From assembly GCA_030762935.1 (NCBI GenBank), contig CM060883.1, forward strand, positions 29,506,501-29,570,500: DNA of 64,000 bases, read 5' to 3'. Positions 22,444 to 33,470 of the stretch are shown here, one piece after another. The first letter of the stretch is position 1. The number at the start of each line of letters is the position of its first letter. Source of the stretch: Hymenopus coronatus. Lineage: Eukaryota > Arthropoda > Insecta > Mantodea > Hymenopodidae. The position numbers were made by a program, and so were the translations under genes. The notes beneath the pieces were generated by a model. That model saw nothing but the letters and a program-made list of their open reading frames with translations. It searched no databases and was not told the origin of the DNA.

Positions 22444-22699
22444 GGCCGCGCCGTGGCCGAATGGTTAGACCACTCACCTCTCACTAAGGCGGCCTTGGTT
22501 GGATCCCAAACGACCGTAAGTGGGATTTGTGGCGATCCCAAGCGACTGCATGTGGGATTTGTAAAGGACAAAGCGTCGCAGGGACAGGTTTTCTCCGGAT
22601 TTTCCGGTTTCCTCGGCCATCGGTGCTACATCTTAATGCCATCAGTGTCATCGCCTGAGGCGCCATAGTGATAAAAGCGGGCGTGAAACACTATCAAGA
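22444..22699 (+). mobile_element. tRNA-derived SINE family C, copy 1
   Basis: The head CGTGGCCGAATGGTTAGACC is a clear A box of Ser/Leu-tRNA type, with a B-box-like TTGGTTGGATCCC. The body holds TTTTCTCCGGATTTTCCGG and the end is AAACACTATCAAGAAAAA. An HTR copy begins in its A-rich tail. Confidence 0.8.
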
Positions 22700-22955
22700 A
22701 AAATCTGATGTGGTCCATTCACATCACTTTCTCTACATCTCTGTAACAAATTATTGTTAAAAAGCTTGAGAAATAATTAGCAGAAATAGTCTTATTACTT
22801 ACTTCCAAGTAAGTAGATTTTCTAAAAATGTTTTTTATTCAGGGGGCCTCAAAACATGTATTTACGGTGAAATCTCTGTATCCAACTTTTGGGTGGAATG
22901 CCATACCTTCTCTGTACACGATGTACATGGTATGTGAGGAGAAAGTAAAAATATA
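22700..22955 (-). mobile_element. HTR repeat, internally deleted
   Basis: Both ends are present (TCTGATGTGGTCCATTC; hairpin then GAGGAGAAAGTAAAAAT) but the middle is gone. The join is at CCAAGTAAGTAG / ATTTTCTAAAAATG. At about 255 bp it is a mini-version of the element. Confidence 0.8.
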
Positions 22956-23067
22956 AAACTTGGGAAAGAAAACCACATACAGAAACCAAGCAGCAGTGAC
23001 CTGACAACTCAGGTACTGACAGGCGGCCCAGGAGTTTTCGTGGGCATTTTCATTAGGTCGTAAGGTA

Positions 23068-23489
23068 CGAGGGCTGTCCCAGAAGTACCCGACCTAACAA
23101 AGAAAGCACAAAAAATGTTAGGAAAAACATCTGTATTTCTCTACATAGTCTCCTTTTAGCTCGATACACTTTTCCCAGCAATGTTCAATAGCTTTGATAC
23201 CCTGTTTATAGTGAGAACTATCGAGGTCTGCAAAATAGTCATCAACTGCATCATTGTTGGCAAATCTTCTACCACCAAGGCATTTCTTCAAGTTTGGAAA
23301 CAGAAAATAATCAAGAGGAGGCTAAATCTCGCGAATAGAATGCACGAGGAAGCAATTCGAACTCATCGATTTTGGCCATGGCGATAATGGACGTGTGAAC
23401 TCGTGCATTGTCTTGATGGAACAAAACTTTCTTTTTCGCTAAATGCGGCCGGTTTTGCTCGATCTCATCACTCAAACACTGTGAGAGAA
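23068..23489 (-). mobile_element. Mariner fragment, third subfamily
   Basis: The right terminal repeat CGAGGGCTGTCCCAGAAG then TACCCGAC lies next to TA (23066-23067). The minus strand codes the C-terminal part of a mariner transposase: HQDNARVHTS (second catalytic Asp), YSRDLASSDYFLFPNLKKCL (with a small frame disruption) and CIELKGDYVEK. The 5' two-thirds are missing. Confidence 0.85.
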
Positions 23490-24239
23490 GTTTAAGTATT
23501 TTGAATCTGAAACAATAACAAGGAATATCTTAGAAATGGTCTATTCCATGAAAAAAAAATCTGATGTTTACCATTCACATGACTTTCTCCATATCCCTGC
23601 AACAAATAATTCTTAAAAAGCTTATACTTCTATTTACTTTATGCTAATCAGAAAAAAATAGTAGAAATAGTCTAATTACTCGCTTCCTTGTAAGTAGAAG
23701 CGAAATAAGGGACAACCGTAGGTTAATGTCATAGTCAAAAGCTGGTTGCTATGTCAATGAAGTTCCTTTGTCTATATGGATAGGAGTTGACAAGTTCCTG
23801 TATGAGAAAAGTATACGTTTTTCATACGAACTCCACGAAAAAAATGTATATAACATAAATTGTGTGTTTTAAAGTGCTCTACATTTTTTGTGTAGTAAGT
23901 TTTTGTCCATCTCTTACGGTTTAGCAGTCATTCAAAATTTAGTAAAATTCATCCAGAATAAACTACTCTTCAGAGGCTATTCCCAGAAAATTCAAGACAT
24001 ACATTTCATTTGTCAGGTAAATATGTTTAATATCCGAAACTTTAATCAAAATCGTTAGAGCCATTTTTGAGAAAATCAAAATTTTCGAAAAAAGTTCCAT
24101 GTAAAGGGTAGTTGGGGGTGGGGGTATTTTTCTCAAAATCTTCGTGTCGCATCCCTGGAAGATACTAAACTTAAATACCAAGTTTGGTATTTTACCAACT
24201 TTTCGTTTTTGAGTTATCGTGTTCACAGACACACGGACA

Positions 24240-24273
<34 letters not shown>

Positions 24274-24296
24274 TCTTTTTGTGAAAATGCTTTTTT
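23490..24296 (-). mobile_element. HTR repeat (young subgroup) plus a small older fragment
   Basis: 23490-23558 is a piece of an older HTR copy. From 23559 (AATCTGATGTTTACCATTC) a young-type copy runs to GTGAAAATGCTTTTTT at about 24296, where another HTR starts in the opposite direction inside the T run. A CA tract lies at about 24242-24270. The long open frame over this region is not a gene. Confidence 0.85.
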
Positions 24297-24458
24297 ACTT
24301 TCTCCATACGCACTATGTACATAGTGTATAGAGAAAGTATTGCACTCCACCAAAAATTCGATACCGAGATTTCACCGGAAATATATGTTTTAGGGTCCCC
24401 AATATCCAAAAAAAGCATTTTCACAAAAAGGTCCGTGTGTGTGTGTGTCCGTGTGTCC
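24297..24458 (+). mobile_element. HTR repeat nested in opposite orientation, truncated
   Basis: Hairpin end ACTTTCTCCATACGCACTAT with the palindrome, up to the GT tract (GTCCGTGTGTGTGTGTGTCC). It is then cut by a SINE C fragment. The remainder of the host copy is not found. Confidence 0.8.
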
Positions 24459-24566
24459 GCCATCGCATTCCACCGGTGTTCGATCTTCATTTCATGCACC
24501 ACCAATGTAATCGCCTGCGATGCCATGGTAGTAAAAGCGGGCGTTAAACACTATCAGAAGAAAGAA
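24459..24566 (+). mobile_element. tRNA-derived SINE family C, 3' fragment
   Basis: Shares with copy 1 the end blocks TAATCGCCTGCGATGCCATG, AAAAGCGGGCGT and AAACACTATCAGAAG. Confidence 0.7.
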
Positions 24567-25628
24567 TTACATCAGCATGTAACGGGGCATGGTGGTATTT
24601 TGTCAATTAAAAAAAAAACAGCAGACATATATACAGGCAGACATCTATTTACCCGTGCGGCGCCATCTCTCATTACACTTACGAGGTTATGGCAGTCTCC
24701 TTGCGAATCTTTTTTTTTTTTTTTTTTTTTTTTATTTTATTTAATGGATGTACCCATCATAAGTCTAGATTTCTTGGCTCTCACAAATCATAAGGCGCAA
24801 AGAGATAATTCACAGTTCATTAAATGTACAGCTTTATCACAGTCTCCATGCTTGCATTGTTTTCAATTTTGGCCAAACAACCATTGTGATGTCAGTACCG
24901 CGAGCGTCAGTTGTGTGTATGTAATTTTTATAATTTTTTAACATTTATAAAAGTTTTTGGGAGTTTTATTATATGATACTAGTGGCTATGCTATTTAATT
25001 TGAAACTTGCGGAGCGCTTGGAAGATATCCGTGCTAGCTTCTTGCGTTACGCTTGATTGTAAATGGTCTTCCTTCGCGCTTGCGTTTATACTGCGTTACG
25101 CCTGCGCTTGCAGCTGATTGTGAGTGAACGAAACTGAACTACCGGTCAAGTTGATGATATCTGTGTGAGAAAGCCCTGTAAATCATAAAAATATCGTCGT
25201 AGTTAAACGCATTTAGTGTCCCAATTTACCCTACAGCTGTTCAAAATATTTTCCAGGAATAACGTTAATCTTAGATGATCTTTGTTTCTATAATTAAATG
25301 AAACACAGATGCTTAGCCTGTCATTGACCCACGCAATGTTGTCTTGAACTGTGACGTACAGCGACATGGGATTACATAATAGCTTAGCGAGAGAAACGAT
25401 TCGCTCTGCTTTTTGGTTAACTGCGGTTATCTAATATTGGAATAATGGCGCTCCTAAAGCCGCAAACGTAAGGAAGGCGCCACAGGTGAAACTTAACTCT
25501 TGTGGTCTTCAGGGATTAGTCATTTCTGTCTGTTCCGTCTTATACCAATATTCTATATTTAAACCGTTCCTTAAAACGCCGTTACTTAATCCATATTAAA
25601 GCATAGGAATTAAGATAAACTGTTATAA
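24567..25628. other. Unassigned sequence, about 1 kb
   Basis: I see no gene or known repeat. A T run covers about 24710-24733. Around 25040-25110 there are several copies of GCGTTACGC or GCGCTTGCG-like words. An open frame crossing 24315-24941 begins inside an HTR and a SINE and is chance. Confidence 0.4.
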
Positions 25629-26433
25629 TTTTTACTTTCTCTAGACGTATGTACAATGTACATAGTAGGTAGAGAAGGTATTGTATTCCACCCAAAATTC
25701 TATACCGAAATACATGTTTTGAGCATCAAAATATTAAACAAAAAATCGTCATAGAAAAAAGTTAGTGTTGGTGTGTGTGTGTGTGTGTATGTGTGTTCGG
25801 TTTGGAGACAGCATAACTCAAAAAAGAAAAGTCTGTTAAGTACCAGACTTGGTATTTAAATTTTATATCTACCAAGGATGCGATACGAAGACTTTTAGAA
25901 AAATTCCCTACCTCAAACTACTCCTTACACGAAACTTTTTTCAAGATTCTTGATTTTCTATAAAAAAATGGCTTTAAGAATTGTGATTAAAATGTTATAT
26001 ATTAAAGATGTTTACATGGCAAATATATATCCTGAATTTCATGGTGATAGTCCTCTTCGTTCTGAATGAGTTTAGCAAAACTGGTTAACCGTAACCAATA
26101 GACAAAACCTTACTACACAAAAAAAATAAAACTTTGCTCAAACGGGAAGCCCTACTCCGTTGCATATATATTTTGTTTTACTTCTGACCACGGAAAGAGA
26201 ATCGTATTTCAATGACAAGCGCATAGCGACAGCTTTTAAAGGATTTGACTGTCACTTTAGCCTAGTGTATTCCCTTATTTCCCTTCTGCTTACAAGAAAA
26301 CAAGTAATAGCAGCATTTCTGCTAATATTTATCTTGTTTAGCATTATATAAGCAAAAGAATAATATTTTATAATAATAGTTTGTTTGCAGAACAGACAGA
26401 TAAAGTCATATGAATGAAACAGATCAAATTTTA
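25629..26433 (+). mobile_element. HTR repeat, full length, older
   Basis: Starts ACTTTCTCTAGACGTATGTA and ends ACAGATAAAGTCATATGAAT then CAAATTTT. The GT tract is at about 25769-25789. Several substitutions relative to the young subgroup. Confidence 0.8.
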
Positions 26434-26539
26434 TTAATGGGGTCATTCATTGGCAAAACAAAAAACAAAAATAATGCCCAGAAGATAGTAAATAAATAAG
26501 ATGTGCGTACTCATTTGACTATGAAATCACACATAATCA

Positions 26540-26775
26540 AAGAGTAACCATAGTCATAGTGTGCCTCATATTTAAAAAGTGCTGAGTTCGAATCTCGGTT
26601 AGAGTGAATTACCCGGTTCAGCTTTTTCGGAATTTCCCTTATCCTGAGGCCCTGAGAAGACGAATGTGGAGTAACTTTAAGCTCTACGGACACCGACCTC
26701 ATTTGGCATTATTTCACCTATTATATACATATTCAAATATAACGATAAATAACGTTAAAAAAAACAAGGAGTTTG
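26540..26775 (+). mobile_element. SINE family D, copy 1
   Basis: The B box CTGAGTTCGAATCTCGG is clear, the A box is degraded. Shared body: GTGAATTACCCGG and TTTCCCTTATCCTGAGG. Relatives on the minus strand lie at 27.6 and 59.0 kb. Confidence 0.7.
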
Positions 26776-27100
26776 ATAAAATACATCAACAAATGGTTGA
26801 AATCAGTATGAAAATTAAAAGTCTTCTATAAATTTTCAAGTCTTAGGGGAACAGCTGCAGGTATAAAGTTAAAATGTTATACACCAGAATTTGAAACAGA
26901 TTTTTCGATGCATTAAAGAAAGATTAACTTTATTCAAATAAATTTGATTTTGCAAATTGTTTAAATTGGGTGAGCTTCAGTAAAGACATTTGGTTGAAAT
27001 CGGTACAAAATTAAGGTTGATTAAGATAAAATGCTTCAGAATCGAGATCGCAACTGGATCATTCCGAACCGAGAAAAAAGTTTAGAAAACGTTTCTACTT
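26776..27100. repeat. U6-locus spacer, left edge
   Basis: The block with GGTTGAAATCGGTACAAAAT and GATTAAGATAAAATG...GAATCGAGA resembles spacer near 38.64-38.70 kb. U6-locus type sequence therefore seems to start about here. Confidence 0.5.
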
Positions 27101-27624
27101 AAAAAATCGTATGTGTTACGCTCACACGACTTTCTCTAGCCATTTTACAAATAAACTTCTTAAAAACAGTAATTTTCTTTCTTCACCATACTAATCGAGA
27201 TGACCATTAACAGAATGTTCTTATTACTTAGTTTCTTATATGTAGAAGGATCTAAAGGAATGCATCATGTAGTAATATATTTTAAAAGCTGTCGTTGAGC
27301 GATTGTCATTGAAATTGGCTTCTTTGCTTAGCCAGGAGTAAAACAAAAGAAACACGGGCGACTTCTTGTCTGATAACAGTGTAAGTAATTTAAAATTGGA
27401 ACCAATGACAAGGAAACAGTTACCCTCGCAACAAAAATGTAAAAGACATAAATATTGTATTTTGACGAGATCTACATTTTTTGTGCATCTCTTACGGTTT
27501 ACTAGTTATGCTAAAGTCATTCAGAATGAAGAGGATTTTAGAGATTATTCCCAGGAAATTTGAGATGTACATTTTATTTGTATGTAAATATCTTTACTAA
27601 ACAGCATTTTAATCAAAATCGTTA
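27101..27624 (-). mobile_element. HTR repeat, older, truncated by SINE
   Basis: Starts AATCGTATGTGTTACGCTC with ACGACTTTCTCTAGCC and runs to ATTTTAATCAAAATCGTTAA. The hairpin half is absent. Confidence 0.75.
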
Positions 27625-27752
27625 ACTTGGTAGGTCATATCGGACGATGAATGAAATAAATGACATGATGCTCAAAGGAAAACCACGGAAAGCCCTTGTC
27701 CGGTAACTCACCCTTACCGAGATTCGAACTCGGGACCTCTTGAAATGCTTTT
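27625..27752 (-). mobile_element. SINE family D, copy 2 (truncated)
   Basis: The plus strand shows GTCATATCGGACGATGAATG and, reversed, the B box region CCGAGATTCGAACTCGGGAC, matching the 59 kb copy. Confidence 0.75.
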
Positions 27753-28431
27753 TATTTGCTCGCGCAAAGATTTTTCTATTTTACATGACGGTACAAGCTA
27801 TCAATTGTTTTATACAACAAACGTTGCTATGGCAGCCATATAAACAACTGAATAACTGGTTTATTGATTCAGTTTATTTGTAGAAATTAGTGTAAAATAA
27901 CAATGTTTTCAAAAAAAATAGGAGAATTCATAAATAAAAGTACTCTTTTAACTATATTAATATTTTCTTAAAAAAAAAATAAAAAAAATGAAATCTCTTA
28001 CAAGATTTGAACTATCGCGTAACACCTTCTGGATCCCCGTAGTGGTATTATCCCTACAAAAATTTAATAAATCAATTTTTACAAATGTAAAGCTTAATAG
28101 ATACAAGAAAAAGTGTTTGTAATATTAGTTTGTTGAAGAATGAGTAAAGAAAGCTTATGAATGTAATAACACTTAGGATTTGTTCAATTAGATAATTGAT
28201 TTTTTTTAATCACAGCGGTTTGTGAGTTATGTCATGTATGCAGACGAAAACCCATGTAAAAAGAAGCTAAGTAGAAAACACACCTACACAGGGCGTTTCC
28301 TGATAAAACTGTTTAATTTTGCCGGAAAATACAGTAAAAATGGTAATATAAGCAACGCAATAGGTACATGATATTCGTAAATCTATATCGCCAAAATAAA
28401 TATTACATGCATTTTGTTATAAGTAACTGGC
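27753..28431. repeat. U6-locus spacer downstream of U6 copy 1
   Basis: AT-rich. The right part (from CAGCGGTTTGTGAGTTATG at about 28215) matches the block that precedes other U6 copies (CAGCGGTTTGTGAGTTAT near 42.72 and 52.32 kb). The left part is unassigned. Confidence 0.55.
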
Positions 28432-28432
28432 A

Positions 28433-28592
28433 AAAAATGTGGAACGCTTCACGATTTTGCGTGTCATCCTTGCGCAGGGGCCATGCTAATCTTCCAGGAG
28501 CCAGGAGCAGGAACTAGTCGCCCGAGTGTACTCGGGCGGGGGCAAATCACCACGGTACCTATCCGCTTTTCTTGCGGATTTACCCGTGTGCC

Positions 28593-28632
<40 letters not shown>

Positions 28633-28649
28633 ACCGCCGAAGCGAGTAC
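28433..28649 (-). ncRNA. U6: U6 snRNA, copy 1, disrupted by a 95-bp insert
   Basis: On the minus strand the RNA starts GTACTCGCTTCGGCGGTAC at 28649 and would end ...CCACATTTTT at 28433, with T6 as terminator. Between these lie 110 extra bases: the 15-bp word GCCATGCTAATCTTC (plus strand) occurs at 28480-28494 and again at 28590-28604, with a GC-rich 95-bp insert (28495-28589) between. U6 is the catalytic snRNA of the spliceosome. The insert falls just after the AGC / U4-pairing region, so the transcript cannot be normal. The rest of the RNA, including ACAGAGA, is unchanged. Confidence 0.95.
28495..28589. mobile_element. 95-bp insert inside U6 copy 1
   Basis: GC-rich, unlike the locus. It contains two hairpins: CCCGAGTGTACTCGGG (7-bp stem) and ATCCGCTTTTCTTGCGGAT (6-bp stem). 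It is flanked by a perfect 15-bp target duplication of U6 sequence. It has no A tail and no long terminal inverted repeats. Duplication length suggests target-primed retrotransposition, but I do not recognise the source. Confidence 0.8.
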
Positions 28650-28672
28650 GACTATCGACCGCGCCGAGCTTG

Positions 28673-28727
28673 TATATATACAACTTGAACTTCGTTAAAG
28701 GATCCGGTATTTTACCCAACATTAATT
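28673..28727 (-). promoter_or_regulatory. U6 copy 1 promoter (TATA and PSE-like element)
   Basis: TATATATA at 28673-28680 lies 24-31 bp upstream of the RNA start. A conserved block (28694-28727, GTTAAAG...CCGGTATT...ATTAATT on the plus strand) lies about 45-78 bp upstream. Same layout as the intact copies. Confidence 0.8.
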
Positions 28728-29608
28728 GTGAAATTTCTCCTAATTCATACAGGGAACACCGAATATAGCTATATCACCTTGAATGTCAAGAATGCCTCTT
28801 ATGTTTATGCAAATTGCAGGAAAATGTATTACCACTGAAATTCTTGTGCACGTGAACAAAGTACAATAACTCTCGACCTTATGCACAAGCTCTTAATTGC
28901 ATTTTCGAAATTCGGTGCAAGCGATGTTCAAAATAATTAAATTATTGTAGTTTATGTACAACAAGGTTTTAATAAACCGTATATATAATATACTATATAC
29001 TAATAAAACTGAATTTTTTGTAGCATCTTTCTATTTTAATTGAATAGAATAAAGATTTAAAGGAGCCAAATTCAACTTGCTTAGAAGCTTAAAGAGGTTC
29101 ATTAGACTCTTATCACTATACTTAACAACAACAGAATGTATGTTTTTTTATCTACTTCATGTGTTGGAATAAACTTTTATGGAAATGATTTCTTCCCACG
29201 TTACTTTTAGGTACAAAGGCCTGAATGCATTAAGAGAAAGGGAAATAAATAAATAAATAAATAAATAAAAATTTGATCATATGTAACTTAACATTGTGAC
29301 TAATAGGTGTTCTATAAAGATCTTTAATAGTTGTTTTTATAGGAGTAGCAATTTCGTAAACAAACAGCTCTAACTTAGAAGAAGATTCATTCACTTGCAA
29401 AATATATTCAATAGAACATGGCGTAGAATGATTACGTTCTCTTAAAGTGTGTGAATTTAAAAGAAAGAGATATGTCCTTGTCTAGCTCCATTAAGGCAGA
29501 TAATTCATCAGAAGCATTTCTTGATTTAAATTGTCGGAAATAAATAACCAAATGAATTCGTAAAAAAAAACTAATGCGTTAATGAGGAAATTCAATAAGC
29601 ATGCTCTT
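28728..29608. other. U6 upstream spacer, then unassigned sequence
   Basis: The first ~50 bp continue the U6 5' flank. The remainder has no recognised feature apart from an AAAT repeat at about 29250-29272. Confidence 0.4.
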
Positions 29609-30439
29609 ATTACTTCATCTACACGTAAGTACATAGTGTACAGAAAAATTATTGTATTCCACCCAAAAATTCAATATCGATATTTCACAGCAATAATTTT
29701 TGAGGACCCCTGAATTTAAAAAAGCAGTTTTAGAAACAGTGTGTTAGTGTATGTCTAGACAGCGTAACTCAAAAACGAAAAGACCGTTAAATACCAAATT
29801 ACCTAAGTTTAGTATCCTCCAAAGATGCGACAGGATGATTTTCAAGGAAATCCCCCACCCCAAGCTACCCTTTACATGGACTTATTTTTGTTGAAATTTT
29901 TGTGGTTTTTTTTCAAAAATGGCGTTAACGATATTTGTTAAAATGCCGTACATTAAAGATATTTATATGACAAATAAAATGTACGTCTTAAATTTCTGGA
30001 AAAGACCTCTTAAGACCTCTTCATTCTGGATGAATTTTGCATAACTGGTAAACCGTGAGAGACAAAACTTACTACACAAAAACGTAAATCTCGTTAAAAC
30101 ACACAAGCTGGCTTCTTCTTATTCTTTTTTTTTTTTTTTTAAATTAACGGTTTATTCCCTGTTATTGGTTTTGATTTTAAGCTGCTTAAACTTTTCTCAG
30201 TTGGGAGATCATATTTCGTTTAATCTCTCTGTTGTTTTGCTCCTGGTCATACAAATCGAAAACCCAATTTCTAGTGTTTCAAATAGCGACCGGCTTTTTT
30301 TTAAAAAATTAATTTATTTCCCTTCTGTCTAACAGGAACTAATAAACTAATTCTGCTAATGTTTAACTCGATTACCACGACGTAGATAAAGGATTAATCT
30401 TTTGTAACAATAGTTTGAATGGAACACATCAGAATTTTT
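29609..30439 (+). mobile_element. HTR repeat, full length, older
   Basis: Starts ACTTCATCTACACGTAAGTA (decayed hairpin) and ends GTTTGAATGGAACACATCAG. A T run lies at about 30126-30140 and there is almost no GT tract. Confidence 0.75.
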
Positions 30440-30689
30440 ATAATGTTTTTCCTACAGGAGATACATTTTTTACAGAAATTAAAGCATAAAACCAAAAGGT
30501 GTATACTACTAAATTACTATGAGGTAATTTTGCAAACACCACAAACGATAAAACGCGAAAAATCGGTACATTTTATGTCATAAAACAGTTTTAATTATAA
30601 CAAAAAGCTTTAATTATGGCACGAACTAATGAATTAAATACCGTGTTTTTATACAGATTAAAAATTAGAATTTCTAATTTGGCAGTATA
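30440..30689. other. Unassigned sequence
   Basis: No recognised feature. Confidence 0.3.
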
Positions 30690-31138
30690 TTTTACTTTCT
30701 CTAGCGCGTATGTGCAATGTACATAGTGGAGAAGATATTATATTCCACCCAAAAATTCGATAAGGATATTTCGCCGGAAATTCATGTTTTAGGGTCCTCT
30801 GAATTAAAAAAAATTAGAAAAAGGTCCGTGTGTGTAAGTATGTGTGTGTTTGTCTGTGAAAGGCTTAACTCAAAAAATACTAAATTGGTATATAAGTTCA
30901 GTATCTTTCTAGGTCGCGACACGAAGATTTTCAGGAAAATCCCCCCAACCCCAACTACATTTACATGGATCATTTTTCGAAAATGTTGATTTTCTCAAAA
31001 GAAGCCTTAACATTTGGGATTTAAATACCATATGCTTAATATATTTTTATGACAAACAAAAAATATATCTTAAAATTTCTAGGAATAGCCTCTGGTGAAC
31101 TCTTTATTCTGGATGAATTTTGTATAACTGGTAAATTA
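30690..31138 (+). mobile_element. HTR repeat, 5' half
   Basis: Starts TTACTTTCTCTAGCGCGTAT and breaks off after TGGATGAATTTTGTATAACT. Confidence 0.75.
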
Positions 31139-32040
31139 TCAATAATATTAAACTGATTATTGAAACTGAAAGAAATCACATTTCTACGAGATTAACTCAC
31201 GTGCATAGCGAGATTCTTGAAACAAGAGAAAATTAACATTCTTTCGTGTGCAGAGAGATTTAAGATGTTTTCAATTAAAAAACTGAAGTTTTCTCTATGT
31301 TGGTTATTAACGATGACCTCACGTATTAAACTGGAGTCGTAAATATCCAAGCTTTTGCTCATCTTAACTTGTCCGCTACGATTCTGAAGGAGTAGACCTT
31401 TTTGATTGACAGGTTTCTATTGTTCCTTTTAATGTCCAATAGTTCTATTAATAATAACAATAATTCCTTTTAGCTGTTCAACACACTGAACTTTGTTAGA
31501 GTGTTTTTGAAATGCTGCACCATTTTAGTATTTTTCTCTTCCAAATTTCGCTTGGTTGTGTTTTTGTTGAAGTCATATAATTACTACTTCTTGTTTAATG
31601 TCCTTTGGAAGTTCTTCTATAATTAAATTATTTTCATTATCTTTCTTATGTATCATTGGGTTCTGGAGGAATCGTGTTTACTTTTGCCTGACAGCATGCA
31701 CATATGTGTTTACTAGTATTACATTTTATGGCAGAATCGGGGCAAGCACATATTTTACATTCAGTACACGATAACACATTACAACCACCTGTCTACCTTA
31801 ATTCATAGATTTCGCTGCTATTGTTGATTACTTTCCAAATATGATGCGAAGACACACTTTCCTGGCTGACTTTCATTGTTGTCGATCGAAAATGCTCTAT
31901 TACATAAAATTAGAGGCCAAAGGCATTTTTTATGAGTATATTACAGAAAAAATTTCCAGAAAGAGAGAGAGGAGGACTCCATTGATGATGAAGGTAATTT
32001 TTGCATTGAATGTCATTAAAAGAACCCTGAAATAACTGTT
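31139..32040. other. Unassigned sequence, 0.9 kb
   Basis: No gene or repeat recognised. A 64-codon open frame at 31841-32035 (plus) has no identifiable motif. Confidence 0.35.
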
Positions 32041-33180
32041 CCAGCTTTCAAAAGACCCTCAAAATGTCACGTAATGGCTCTTAAATCGCTAAAACACAAA
32101 ATAAGATGGAAAAGTGCAAAAAAACGCTAAAACAAGATAAAAAATTGTTTTTAAGTACGCACCATTTCGTAAATCATGAATTTAAATTAATAACCTATCT
32201 GTACAACTTAATTTATTATTATGATGCTGTATGTTCTTATGTTGTATGCATTTGTCATTATTTTTAATAACTAATTTCTATTACTATTCATTTCAACGCA
32301 ATTTACTTCAACTTTTGAATCATTCACACAACAACTTTACATTAATTACATATACATCATCACTGTTATATTTTTAATGCTCTTATTTATTAGATGTTTC
32401 TATAATTGCTCTTTTTACTCTCTTAACATACTTAATCAATTATGTACTTTTATCACATAATTTAAATTTCTATATTTGTTTTGTTTGATTTTTATGTTAT
32501 ACAAAAAATGTATATTATTTGTAATACATTGTATACGCCACCATAATTGGAGCAATGTTCTGTAGCAGCACATTGAAATAAATAATTAAATACATAAACT
32601 ATTGAAGAAAGCCCTCAAGAGTATCCACAGAAAGTGTTTAAAATCACTAAAAACATATATTGCTGGTTACATCACTAAAAACATGTCAAATACTGAAAAA
32701 AAAATCTTCAAAAATTCGGAAATTTCTGCAAAACGTGATAAAATCCTTTAAATATGTCTAAACATGAAAAACAATTAAATAAAATATCGTAAAATGCATG
32801 GGGAAGTGCTAAACATCCTCAAACATAAACAAATATTTTTAAAAAGTCCCAAAATGTCCAAAATTTCTGCAAAACTGCTAAAAATCACTAAAAAGATACA
32901 TCAAGATAGCGAAAGACTCCTCAAAATCCCTAAAATGCACGGAATAGGTGCTAAAAATAAACTGAAGCATGTCAAAATACTGAAAAAAATAGCCTCAAAA
33001 TGCAGAAATGCTTATCCCTTTCAAACCTACTACAGGATCTTAAAAGCGCATCAAACACCATTAAAGTGCCTTTCATATCTTCACCAGCACACCTTAAAAA
33101 GTTTGTAAATGTATTCTCGAAATGACTATAAAATTTAAATTAAAACCGTAAAAATCCGTGAAATCCTGGTGAAAAAATCA
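32041..33180. repeat. Degenerate short-word repeat, split by a possible LINE tail
   Basis: 32041-32145 and about 32595-33180 are full of recurring words such as CTCAAAATG, CTAAAAATCACTAAAA and TTTCTGCAAAA at irregular spacing. The central part (about 32150-32590) differs and ends AAATAAATAATTAAATAC, like the 3' tail of a non-LTR retrotransposon. That last point is a guess. Confidence 0.45.
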
Positions 33181-33262
33181 GTTTAAAGTGCCCATTTAGC
33201 GTAGCGCCGAGTCATTCTCTTCTTACCTACTAAAATATTTAAATTTAAGATACGTTAATCAC

Positions 33263-33470
33263 ACCGAGCTGTGTGGTGCATGTGACTCGCATTCAGGAGG
33301 TCGTGGGTTCGATTCCCACGGTCGACCTTCCTGACCCATGGGGTTTCTCCGAAGGTTTCCGGGTCGCCAGGAGAATGCTGGGAAGGTTCATTATATTCCC
33401 CGAATTTCTTATCCCTCTATTGCACCTTCTTCTCATTTTATTTTACCAGTCTATTTAATTGGTGTTGCCG
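33263..33470 (+). mobile_element. tRNA-derived SINE family I
   Basis: The head GAGCTGTGTGGTGCATGTGA leads into a strong B box TCGTGGGTTCGATTCCCACG. A body follows with GGGGTTTCTCCGAAGGTTTC. No sister copy seen in the window. Confidence 0.75.

Noticed and set aside
22447..22512. tRNA-Ser/Leu-like gene
   Set aside because: The A box is good, but the sequence continues into a repeated SINE body with an A-rich tail and lacks a complete cloverleaf.
23963..24526. 187-codon minus-strand frame with Val-Cys repeats
   Set aside because: The frame crosses two oppositely oriented HTR copies and their CA/GT tracts. Repeat composition, not protein.
24315..24941. 208-codon open frame on the plus strand
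   Set aside because: It starts inside an HTR hairpin end, runs through a SINE fragment and a T run, and shows no domain. Chance frame.
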